Source of the DNA: Pelomonas sp046294815
Lineage (GTDB): Bacteria; Pseudomonadota; Gammaproteobacteria; Burkholderiales; Burkholderiaceae_C
DNA: 23,002 nucleotides
Reading direction: 5' to 3'
Assembly: GCA_046294815.1 (NCBI GenBank)
Contig: JBKBOJ010000053.1
Coordinates: 1-23,002, forward strand
In this document: one piece after another, positions 8,980-18,591 of the stretch
Layout of the letters: the number at the start of each line of letters is the position of its first letter
Position numbering within the stretch: position 1 is the stretch's first letter
Position numbers and translations under genes: made by a program
The notes under the pieces: generated by a model
The model's database searches: none
What the model saw: the letters and a program-made list of their open reading frames with translations, nothing else
What the model was told of the DNA's origin: nothing

Positions 8980-9708
8980 TTATGGACCCTGGAAGGCCCG
9001 GCTTCGGTAGGTCAGCACCAGCGTGTCGCGCCAGCCGCGCTCGTCCGCGTTCAGTGGCTGGATGGGGGTGGTCTCGTGGATCACGCGTTCGTCGTCGAGC
9101 AGCAGCAGCGTCCAGGGCTGGGTCATCGTGAAGCGCTGGCCGGCAGGGCCATGGGCTTCGAAGACGCGCGACTCGCCGCCCTTGATGTTGTGGCGGTCCA
9201 CCAGCAGCACGGCGACGAAATCCACACCGTCACGGTGCGCGCCCTCGGGGGTCGGCCGGCCGATGCCATCGCTGGTGTCGATGCGAAACGGGTGGGCCTC
9301 GATGAACCAGGGCTGCTCGCCCTTGATGGCCGAGGCGACCCTCGCGATGCCCAGCAGCAGCGCGGTCCAGGCGGGCGACGCCACCATCTCTTGGGCCAGC
9401 GGCACGTACCAACGCTGGATGCCGCCGTGCAGCGCGTTGTAGTCCAGTGGCTGCCAATGGGCGCGGTGAGGCGCGAGCGTCAGTGAGTCGCCGTCCGCGA
9501 CGAAGCAGCCGTGGCGGCGGAAGCGGTAGCGCCCGCCATCCTTCAGATAGCCGTCAGGCGGCAGGTCGTCCCAGCAGGGGCGCAGCGTTTCGAGTTCGGC
9601 GGCGCTGACGCCCAGCACGCCCAGCGAGGCCGGCGCCAGCACCGCCTCCCCGTTGCGCTGCAGGGCGCCGACGATATCGTCGGGGGCGGTCCAGGGCGGC
9701 TCGAACAT
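8980..9708 (-). CDS. 2-oxoglutarate/Fe(II) dioxygenase, free L-amino-acid hydroxylase family (PF10014/DUF2257)
   Basis: 242 residues. The iron-binding triad is visible as HRD (H158, D160) and H211 in VIHET, with R227 or R235 near the C-terminus as candidates to bind 2-oxoglutarate. The arrangement EGAHRDGVDFVAVLLVDR, then NIKGGESRVF, then LLLDDERVIHE, is that of the 2OG-Fe_Oxy_2 family. That family contains the Bacillus thuringiensis L-isoleucine 4-dioxygenase and relatives acting on free leucine, isoleucine or methionine. The likely reaction is hydroxylation of a free L-amino acid with O2 and 2-oxoglutarate. Start is fixed: an in-frame TGA lies 3 nt upstream of this ATG. No Shine-Dalgarno is visible. 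Neighbours (liv transporter, leucine dehydrogenase) favour a branched-chain substrate, but this is inference; many family members are uncharacterised. Confidence 0.82.
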   Translation of the reverse strand: MFEPPWTAPDDIVGALQRNGEAVLAPASLGVLGVSAAELETLRPCWDDLPPDGYLKDGGRYRFRRHGCFVADGDSLTLAPHRAHWQPLDYNALHGGIQRWYVPLAQEMVASPAWTALLLGIARVASAIKGEQPWFIEAHPFRIDTSDGIGRPTPEGAHRDGVDFVAVLLVDRHNIKGGESRVFEAHGPAGQRFTMTQPWTLLLLDDERVIHETTPIQPLNADERGWRDTLVLTYRSRAFQGP

Positions 9709-9711
9709 GGC

Positions 9712-9738
9712 TCAGGCGGCGGTGTGCTTCTGACTCAT
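9712..9738 (-). other. Possible 8-codon leader ORF upstream of the dioxygenase
   Basis: ATG...TGA encoding MSQKHTAA, in the same frame as the dioxygenase and ending 3 nt before its ATG. The dioxygenase itself lacks a Shine-Dalgarno sequence, so reinitiation from this mini-ORF is conceivable. It may equally be a chance ATG in a short intergenic stretch; evidence is positional only. Confidence 0.2.
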
Positions 9739-9781
9739 GCTCGCCACGCGGCGGGCATCAGCCTTTACGGCCAACGGGCTC

Positions 9782-10810
9782 CTAGGCATTCCCATGCTTG
9801 TCGGCTTCGGATGTGAAGGCGTCGGCGTAGAACTCGTCCTGCGGCAGGCCGCACTGAGCGACGAAGTCCTGGCGCGCGGCATCCACCATGACCGGCGCGC
9901 CGCAGGCATAGACCTGGTGGCCGGAGAGGTCGGGCAGGTCCTGCATGACCGCGCGGTGGACGAAGCCGGTGCGGCCGCCCCAGCCCGCGTCGGGCTCGGA
10001 CAGCACCGGCACATAGCTCAGCGTGGGCCATTCTGCGGCGACGCGTGCTGCCCAGTCGTGCAGATAGAGGTCAGCCTGCTTGCGCGCCCCCCAGTACAGC
10101 ACCATGGGGCGCGCGGAGCCGACGTGCCGCGCGTGCTCGATGATGGCCTTGATGGGCGCGAAGCCCGTGCCGCTGGCCAGCAGCACGATGGGCTGGGTCG
10201 CATCCTCGCGCAGGAAGAAGCTGCCGAACGGGCCCTCCATGCGCAGGATGTCCTTCTCCTTCAGCGCGCCGAACACATGGTCGGTGAACTTGCCGCCAGG
10301 CATGTGACGGATGTGCAGCTCGATCTGGCCCGGCAGCGTGTGCGGCGCATTGGCCATGGAGTAGCTGCGCCGCGCGCCATCGCGCAGGATGAACTCGACA
10401 TACTGACCGGCGCGGAACTGGAAGTTCTGGTTAGCGGCCAACTGCAGGGTCAGCACCGCCACGTCGGGCGCGGGCTTGACGATGCTGGTCACGCGAGTGG
10501 GCAGCTTGAGCACCGGGAACTCGCCGGCGCCGGGCACGCTGCGCGCCTCGACGACGCAGTCGGTCTGCGGCCGCGCGCAACAGGTCAGCACGAAGCCGGC
10601 GGCCTCTTCCTCGGCCGACAGCGCCTTGGGCTGGTGGTTGCCGTGGATGACGGTGCCTTCGAGCAGCTTGCTCTTGCAGGAGCCGCAGGCACCATCCTTG
10701 CAGCCATAGGGCAGGCCGACGCCGTTGCGGATGGCCGCCGCAAGCAGCGTTTCGTCGCCCTCGGTGGTGTAGATGCGGCCGGCGGGCTGTATGGTGATCT
10801 GGTGGGACAT
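9782..10810 (-). CDS. Ferredoxin-type 2Fe-2S/FAD/NAD(P)H oxidoreductase
   Basis: 342 residues, three modules. A plant-type [2Fe-2S] domain (about 1-90) has C37, C42 and C45 (GCKDGACGSC) and C77. An FAD-binding beta-barrel (about 100-200) has RRSYS (147-151) and GGKFTDHVF. An NAD(P)H domain (about 205-325) has ASGTGFAPIK (212-221) and YACGAP (301-306). Proteins with this N-terminal ferredoxin layout pass electrons from NAD(P)H to a partner oxygenase or dehydratase. Burkholderiales orthologues are often labelled CDP-6-deoxy-delta-3,4-glucoseen reductase, but no deoxysugar gene is nearby. The adjacent 2OG dioxygenase needs no reductase, so the partner is unknown. Start at MSHQITIQP because the ferredoxin domain begins at once; upstream frame is non-coding. 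It lies 73 bp before the dioxygenase on the same strand. Confidence 0.88.
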   Translation of the reverse strand: MSHQITIQPAGRIYTTEGDETLLAAAIRNGVGLPYGCKDGACGSCKSKLLEGTVIHGNHQPKALSAEEEAAGFVLTCCARPQTDCVVEARSVPGAGEFPVLKLPTRVTSIVKPAPDVAVLTLQLAANQNFQFRAGQYVEFILRDGARRSYSMANAPHTLPGQIELHIRHMPGGKFTDHVFGALKEKDILRMEGPFGSFFLREDATQPIVLLASGTGFAPIKAIIEHARHVGSARPMVLYWGARKQADLYLHDWAARVAAEWPTLSYVPVLSEPDAGWGGRTGFVHRAVMQDLPDLSGHQVYACGAPVMVDAARQDFVAQCGLPQDEFYADAFTSEADKHGNA

Positions 10811-10818
10811 GGGCAATG

Positions 10819-10846
10819 AAAAAAGCAGCGGCCCAAGCACGGGCCG
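10819..10846 (-). promoter_or_regulatory. Terminator-like hairpin in the leader of the 2Fe-2S reductase
   Basis: On the minus strand CGGCCC (10846-10841), a 6-nt loop and GGGCCG (10834-10829), then CTGC and six T residues (10824-10819). This resembles an intrinsic terminator but ends only 8 bp before the reductase ATG (10810), and no minus-strand gene lies upstream for it to terminate. It could be an attenuator or a fortuitous structure. Confidence 0.35.
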
Positions 10847-10877
10847 TAGACTGGCCGCCATTTTGCCCGACCCCCGA

Positions 10878-11741
10878 ATGTCCCTCCCCACGCTCTTGAT
10901 CATCGGCTGCGGCGACGTCGGCTTGCGCGTGCTGAAGCTGCTGGCCGGGCGCTGGCGCGTGCTGGCGCTGACCTCCAGCCCGGCGCGCGCCGTGGCGCTG
11001 CGCGCGGCCGGCGCCGTGCCGCTGGTCGGCAATCTGGATGAGCCGGCGACGCTCAAGCGGCTGGCGGGCCTGGCCGACCGCGTGCTGCACCTGGCGCCGC
11101 CGGGGCGCGACGGCGATGCCGATCTGCGCACCCGCCATCTGCTGGCTTCGTTGGCCCGCCGACCGCCGGCCGTGCTGGTCTACGCCAGCACCACCGGCGT
11201 CTATGGCGACTGCGGCGGCGCCTTCATCGACGAGACGCGCGCAACGAACCCGGCCACCGACCGCGCCCGCCGCCGCGTGGATGCCGAGGCCCAGCTGCGC
11301 GCCTTCGGCCGCCGTCACGGCACGCGCGTGAGCCTGTTGCGCATCCCCGGCATCTATGCGCGCGACCGCGCGGGTGGCCATCCGCGCGAGCGCCTAGAGC
11401 GCGGTACGCCTGTGCTGCGGCGCGAGGACGATGTCTACACCAACCACATCCATGCCGACGACCTGGCCCGCGCCTGCCTGCTGGCCCTGCTGCGCGGCCT
11501 GCCGCAGCGCGTCGTCAACGTCTGCGACGACAGCCAGCTGCTGATGGGCGACTACTTCGACCTCGCCGCCGACCTCGCTGGGCTGCCGCGACCCGAGCGC
11601 ATCACACGTGCCCAGGCCGCCGAGCGGCTGAGCCCCATGCAGCTGAGCTTCTGGGGCGAGTCGCGGCGCCTGGCCAACATCCGGCTCAAGCGCGAGCTGC
11701 GCCTGCGGCTGCGCTACCCGACGCCGCGCGAGGGGCTTTAG
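10878..11741 (+). CDS. Atypical SDR-family NAD(P)-binding protein (YeeZ-like)
   Basis: 287 residues. The N-terminal Rossmann motif is IIGCGDVGLR (8-17), matching GxGxxG. YASTTGVYGD corresponds to the Ser/Tyr region of extended SDRs, and the middle segment LLRIPGIYA and NHIHADDLARA are typical of NAD-dependent epimerase/dehydratase-like folds. No lysine stands four residues after the tyrosine (VYGDCGG), so the classical YxxxK catalytic pair is missing. It belongs with atypical SDRs such as YeeZ, whose role is unknown. Start at MSLPTLL, directly before the first beta strand; the divergent reductase gene starts 67 bp away, so they share a promoter region. Convergent with acnA with only 16 bp between, and no terminator is seen. 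Confidence 0.8.
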   Translation: MSLPTLLIIGCGDVGLRVLKLLAGRWRVLALTSSPARAVALRAAGAVPLVGNLDEPATLKRLAGLADRVLHLAPPGRDGDADLRTRHLLASLARRPPAVLVYASTTGVYGDCGGAFIDETRATNPATDRARRRVDAEAQLRAFGRRHGTRVSLLRIPGIYARDRAGGHPRERLERGTPVLRREDDVYTNHIHADDLARACLLALLRGLPQRVVNVCDDSQLLMGDYFDLAADLAGLPRPERITRAQAAERLSPMQLSFWGESRRLANIRLKRELRLRLRYPTPREGL

Positions 11742-11757
11742 CAGGCCTGACGTCTGC

Positions 11758-14469
<2,712 letters not shown>

Positions 14470-14539
14470 GGTTACTCCTTTAGGATGACGGTCCATTCTG
14501 GCGAGCTTGCCGTGAGTTGTGTGAATTCCGTATCGAGTG

Positions 14540-14615
14540 CCCCCAGGGCGGCGCTGCGCCCAGCCCGCCGCCCGTGGGGGTCAAGCAACTCGGGAGCGGC
14601 CCTTCGTTTGCTTGA
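14540..14615. repeat. Double inverted repeat, REP-like intergenic element
   Basis: Two nested-arm structures lie end to end between acnA and the MATE gene. The first is CCCCCA (14540-14545) plus GGCGGCG (14547-14553), which pair with CGCCGCC (14566-14572) and TGGGGG (14575-14580), giving a 13-bp arm with a small bulge and a 12-nt loop. The second is TCAAGCAA (14581-14588) with TTGCTTGA (14608-14615), a perfect 8-bp arm. Neither is followed by a T-tract on either strand, so a simple terminator is unlikely. No second copy occurs in this window; dispersal elsewhere in the genome is a guess. Confidence 0.55.
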
Positions 14616-14630
14616 GAGGACTCGGCCTTG

Positions 14631-15977
14631 ATGGCTGCGCCCGCTCGCCCCCGCCTCTTTCCGCTGACCTGGCCGCTGCTGCTGGAGCTGCTGCTGGGCA
14701 TCGGCATCGGCGTCGTCGGCACCCTGCTCGCCGCGCGGCTGTCAGACGACAGCGCTGCCGCCTTCGGCCTGGCCAACCAGGTGTTCGCCGCCCTGTTCGT
14801 GCTGTTCCGCATCATTGGCGCGGGCGTCAGCGTGGCCGTCACCCAGGCATTGGGCGCCGGCCGGCGCGAGCAGGCGGACGCGGTGGCGCGCGCCACCGTG
14901 GGCGCCAGCACCTGGCTGGGGTTGGCGGGCGCCGCGGCGGCCCTGCTGGCCGCCGGGCCGCTGCTGTCGCTGGTCAATGCGCCGCCGGCAGTGGCCCCGC
15001 TGGCGGCAACGCTGCTGCGGGCGCTGGCGCCGGCGCTGATGCTGGACGCCTGGAACGCGACCATGGCCAGCGTCATGCGCGCGCACCTGCGCAGCCGCGA
15101 GGCGCTGGCTGTCGTGATCGCCATCCAACTGGTGACGCTGGTCGTGGCGCTGCTGACCATGCCCCACCTGGGCCTGCTCGGCTATGCGCTGGCCTGCCTG
15201 TGCGGTCGCGGCGTAGGCCTGGCGCTGCACATCACGCTGTGGCGCAGCCGGCTGAAGCTGCGGCTGCGTGCGCCGGACTGGTGGCGGCTGGTGCGGCCTC
15301 CGCTGGCCACCGTGCTGCACATCGGCATCCCCGGCGCGGCCGAGAACATCGCCTGGCGCCTGGCCTTCATGGTCAGCCTGGCGGCCGTGGCCCAGTTGGG
15401 CGCGCAGTCACTGGCCACGCATGCCTACACCATCCAGTTCATGCACATCATCCTGATCTTCGGGCTGGCCATCGCGTTTGCCACCGAGATCCTGGTCGGG
15501 CACATGATCGGGGCGGGGGAGTTGCATCCGGCGCATCGCTTGGTGCGCAAGGCGCTGGGCTTGGGCATCGTCGTCGCGCTGGTGGTTTCGACCGGTTTTG
15601 CGCTGGCCGGGCCCTGGCTGCTCAGGTGCTTCACGTCCGACCCTGACATCCTGTCGCTGGGCGGCACGCTGCTGTGGTGGACGGTGCTGGTGGAGCCCGG
15701 CCGCGTGTTCAACTTGATCGTCATCAACGCGCTGCGGGCCGCAGGCGATGCGCGCTATCCCGTCATCGCCGGTGCCGCGTCCATGGCGCTGGTGCTGGCC
15801 GGCGGCAGCTGGTTCCTGGGCGTCCACCTGGGCTGGGGCCTGGTTGGCGTGTGGGTTGCTTATGCCGCTGACGAGTGGATTCGAGGCCTGCTGATGTGGC
15901 GCCGTTGGGCGACACTGGGCTGGCTGCCCCACGCCCGTACGGCGCACCGCAAGCTGCGCCGGACCAGGGCAGGGTGA
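14631..15977 (+). CDS. MATE-family multidrug/metabolite exporter
   Basis: 448 residues, strongly hydrophobic, about 12 membrane helices in two homologous halves (about 10-220 and 230-435), the MatE repeat layout. Recognisable stretches are ARLSDDSAAAFGLANQVFAA and IGAGVSVAVTQALGAGRREQAD in the first half, and GIPGAAENIAWRLAFMVSLAAVAQLGAQSLATHAY and FATEILVGHMIGAGE in the second. The loop VINALRAAGDARYPV before the last helices is also typical. The family exports cationic compounds, metabolites or drugs in exchange for Na+ or H+; the substrate cannot be read from sequence. The ATG at 14631 is preceded by GAGAGGA about 9 nt upstream; an adjacent TTG at 14628 is in frame but less likely. Divergent from acnA, followed by the nucleoside operon with its own promoter. 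Confidence 0.87.
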   Translation: MAAPARPRLFPLTWPLLLELLLGIGIGVVGTLLAARLSDDSAAAFGLANQVFAALFVLFRIIGAGVSVAVTQALGAGRREQADAVARATVGASTWLGLAGAAAALLAAGPLLSLVNAPPAVAPLAATLLRALAPALMLDAWNATMASVMRAHLRSREALAVVIAIQLVTLVVALLTMPHLGLLGYALACLCGRGVGLALHITLWRSRLKLRLRAPDWWRLVRPPLATVLHIGIPGAAENIAWRLAFMVSLAAVAQLGAQSLATHAYTIQFMHIILIFGLAIAFATEILVGHMIGAGELHPAHRLVRKALGLGIVVALVVSTGFALAGPWLLRCFTSDPDILSLGGTLLWWTVLVEPGRVFNLIVINALRAAGDARYPVIAGAASMALVLAGGSWFLGVHLGWGLVGVWVAYAADEWIRGLLMWRRWATLGWLPHARTAHRKLRRTRAG

Positions 15978-16018
15978 ATCCGTATTTTTCTAGCCAGTAG
16001 AACTTGAGGGATGTTTCC

Positions 16019-16024
16019 TACAAT
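16019..16024 (+). promoter_or_regulatory. Probable -10 element of the nucleoside-uptake operon
   Basis: TACAAT (five of six matches to TATAAT), followed by GCGCGCC, a context common in Burkholderiales promoters. Transcription would start near 16031, downstream of the in-frame ATGs at 16011 and 16023. That supports the ATG at 16059 as the real start of the binding-protein gene. The -35 region is poor, which suggests an activator or weak basal expression. Confidence 0.5.
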
Positions 16025-16058
16025 GCGCGCCTTTCGCCGGAATCACGCCGTCCATCCC

Positions 16059-17042
16059 ATGACTTCCACCCTGACACGACTCGCCCTGGCCCTGATGTTC
16101 GTCGGTGGCGCCACACAGGCCCTGGCCCAGTCCCAGCCCGCGGTGATCTTCGACATGGGCGGCAAGTTCGACAAATCCTTCAACCAGGCGGGCTACCAGG
16201 GCGCCGAGCAGTGGAAGAAGGAAACCGGCAAGAAGTACCTCGAATTCGAGATCAGCAACGACACGCAGCGCGTGCAGGCCATCCGCCGCATGGCAGAGAA
16301 GGGCGCCAGCCCCATCATCAGCATCGGTTTCGCGCAGGCCTCGGCGTTGCAGCAGGTGGCCAAGGACTTCCCCAAGACTCAGTTCGCCATCATCGATGCC
16401 AAGGTGGACCTGCCCAACGTGCAGTCCGTGCTGTTCAAGGAGCATGAGGGCAGCTACCTTGTGGGTGCCATGGCGGCCATGGTCAGCAAGAGCGGCAAGA
16501 TCGGCTTCGTCGGCGGCATGGATATCCCGCTGATCCGCAAGTTCCAGTGCGGTTACGAGCAGGGCGCCAAGAAGACCAATCCCAAGATCGAGGTCTTCTC
16601 CAACATGACCGGCACCACCTCCACCGCCTGGAACGACCCGACGCGGGGCAGCGAGCTGGCCAAGGCCCAGTTCGCCAAGGGTTCGGACGTGGTGTTCGCC
16701 GCCGCGGGCGGCACCGGCGTGGGCGTCTACCAAGCTGCCAAGGACGCTGGCAAGCTGGCCATCGGTGTCGACAGCAACCAGAACCATCTGCAGCCCGGCA
16801 CGATGCTGACGTCGATGGTCAAGCGGGTGGACGTGGCCGTCTACAACGTGCTCAAGGGCTGGAAGCCCGGCGTGCAGGTGCTGGGCCTGAAGGAAGGCGG
16901 CGTGGACTATGCCGTCGATGAGCACAACGCCAAGCTGCTGACGCCGGCGCTGAAGGCCAAGGTCGATGCGGTCAAGGCCGACATCATCGCTGGCAAGGTC
17001 AAGGTGGCCGACTACATGGCGGACAACGCCTGCAAGTTCTGA
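16059..17042 (+). CDS. BMP-family nucleoside ABC transporter substrate-binding protein
   Basis: 327 residues. Residues 1-24 are a Sec signal peptide ending ALAQ before SQP, with no lipobox cysteine, so a soluble periplasmic protein is expected rather than the lipoprotein of Gram-positives. The mature part is a Bmp/PnrA-type periplasmic binding fold: FDMGGKFDKSFNQ (31-43), FKEHEGSYLVGAMAA (126-140), GKIGFVGGMDIPLIRKF (146-162) and VVFAAAGGTGVGVY (211-224). The family binds purine or pyrimidine nucleosides (PnrA, NupN). I start at MTSTLTR because of the signal-peptide length and because a likely -10 element overlaps the earlier ATG codons. Two ABC permeases, a fused ATPase and four nucleoside-salvage enzymes follow on the same strand, which strongly supports nucleoside uptake. 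Confidence 0.92.
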   Translation: MTSTLTRLALALMFVGGATQALAQSQPAVIFDMGGKFDKSFNQAGYQGAEQWKKETGKKYLEFEISNDTQRVQAIRRMAEKGASPIISIGFAQASALQQVAKDFPKTQFAIIDAKVDLPNVQSVLFKEHEGSYLVGAMAAMVSKSGKIGFVGGMDIPLIRKFQCGYEQGAKKTNPKIEVFSNMTGTTSTAWNDPTRGSELAKAQFAKGSDVVFAAAGGTGVGVYQAAKDAGKLAIGVDSNQNHLQPGTMLTSMVKRVDVAVYNVLKGWKPGVQVLGLKEGGVDYAVDEHNAKLLTPALKAKVDAVKADIIAGKVKVADYMADNACKF

Positions 17043-17058
17043 CGCGGGCGTGAGCGGC

Positions 17059-18591
17059 ATGACGCCCGCCGTCCGCCTCCAGGGCATATCCAAGCGCTTC
17101 GGCGCGGTGCAGGCCAACCGCGAGGTGTCGTTCGAGATTGCCGCAGGCGCGGTGCACGGCCTGGTCGGCGAGAACGGCGCCGGCAAGAGCACGCTGATGG
17201 CCATTCTGTACGGCTACTACCAGGCCGACTCGGGCCAGGTCGAGGTCAACGGCCAGCGCGTGCACATCGCGAACTCACAGCAGGCCATTGCACTAGGCAT
17301 CGGCATGGTGCATCAGCACTTCATGCTGGTGGACACGCTGACCTGCCTGGAGAACATCATGCTGGGCGCGGAGGGCGGCTTCCTGCTGGGGCCGTCCAAG
17401 GCCAGAGTGCGTGCGCGATTGGTCCAGCTGATGCAGGAGACAGGCCTGCACGTGCAACTCGATGCCGTGGTGGCCGACCTGCCGGTGGGCGAGCTGCAGA
17501 GGCTGGAGATCTTGAAGGCGCTCTACCGCGGCGCCAAGATCCTGATCCTGGACGAGCCCACCGCGGTGTTGACGCCGCAGGAGACCGACCAGCTCTTCGT
17601 CACGCTGCGCCGGCTGCAGCAGATGGGCACCACGCTGATCCTCATCACGCACAAGCTGCGCGAGGTGATGAGCCTGTGCAGCGCCGTCACGGTGATGCGG
17701 GCTGGGCAGGTGGTCGAGACCCGGCCCATCGCGCAGTGGAGCGAAGAATCGCTGGCCGAGTCCATGGTGGGCCGCAAGGTCACGCTGGGCCGACCCGAAG
17801 GTCTGCAGGTGCGTACCGGCGAGGTGCGCCTGCAGGCCAGCGGCCTGCAGCTCAGGCATGCCAACGGCGTGCCGGCGCTGAAGGATGTGAGCCTGACGCT
17901 GAGGGCCGGCGAGATCGTCGGCGTGGCCGGCGTGTCGGGCAATGGCCAGAGCGAGCTGCTGGAGGTGTTGTCCGGACTGCGCGCGCCCGAGAGCGGGCAG
18001 CTGGCGCTGGGCGGTCAGGTCTTCACGCCCGATGCCTGGCTCGACACCGCGCGGGCCCGCACGCTGCGCTTGGCCCATGTGCCGGAGGACCGGCATGCGG
18101 TGGGCCTGGTGATGAGCTTTCCGGCCTGGGAGTCCGCCGTGCTGGGCTACCACGGCCTGCCCAAGTACCGCCGCGGCCCCGCCATGAACCAGGCCGCGAT
18201 GAAGGCCGCCACGCGCGACATGCAGGAGCGTTTCGACGTGCGCCCGCGCGACGAGAACCTGGGCTCGTCCAAGTTCTCCGGCGGCAACCAGCAAAAGCTC
18301 ATCCTGGCGCGCGAGATCGGCGAGCGGCCCACCGTGCTGCTGGTGGGGCAGCCCACGCGGGGCGTGGACATCGGCGCCATCGAGTTCATCCACAACCAGC
18401 TGCGTGCGCTTCGCGATGCTGGCTGCGCGGTGCTGCTGGTCAGCAGCGAGCTCGACGAGATCCTGGCGCTGGCCGATCGCGTGGTGGTCATGAACTGTGG
18501 CCGCATCACCGGAGAGCTGGCGATTGAAGACTGCGACGAGAAGCGACTGGGTCTGTTGATGGCTGCACAAGAAGAACGAGCGGTTGCATGA
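17059..18591 (+). CDS. Double-domain ABC ATPase of the nucleoside importer (NupA/YufO type)
   Basis: 510 residues with two ABC domains fused. Domain 1 (about 5-240): Walker A GENGAGKS (37-44), degenerate signature LPVGELQRLE (141-150), Walker B ILILDEPT (161-168), H198. Domain 2 (about 255-505): degenerate Walker A GVSGNGQS (291-298), canonical signature FSGGNQQKL (406-414), and a Walker B ending VLLVGQP (426-432) in which Q431 replaces the catalytic glutamate. This split, with one competent and one degenerate site, is normal for the sugar/nucleoside class of fused importer ATPases. The ATG at 17059 follows 16 bp after the binding-protein stop; a GTG three codons earlier is possible. The stop overlaps the next ATG as ATGA, so translation is coupled to the permease. 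Confidence 0.92.
   Translation: MTPAVRLQGISKRFGAVQANREVSFEIAAGAVHGLVGENGAGKSTLMAILYGYYQADSGQVEVNGQRVHIANSQQAIALGIGMVHQHFMLVDTLTCLENIMLGAEGGFLLGPSKARVRARLVQLMQETGLHVQLDAVVADLPVGELQRLEILKALYRGAKILILDEPTAVLTPQETDQLFVTLRRLQQMGTTLILITHKLREVMSLCSAVTVMRAGQVVETRPIAQWSEESLAESMVGRKVTLGRPEGLQVRTGEVRLQASGLQLRHANGVPALKDVSLTLRAGEIVGVAGVSGNGQSELLEVLSGLRAPESGQLALGGQVFTPDAWLDTARARTLRLAHVPEDRHAVGLVMSFPAWESAVLGYHGLPKYRRGPAMNQAAMKAATRDMQERFDVRPRDENLGSSKFSGGNQQKLILAREIGERPTVLLVGQPTRGVDIGAIEFIHNQLRALRDAGCAVLLVSSELDEILALADRVVVMNCGRITGELAIEDCDEKRLGLLMAAQEERAVA

Noticed and set aside
17929..18360. Loss of Walker A lysine and catalytic glutamate in the second ABC domain of the nucleoside ATPase.
   Set aside because: It looks like decay, but a degenerate second site is normal for the fused sugar/nucleoside importer ATPases, and domain 1 retains Walker A and B.
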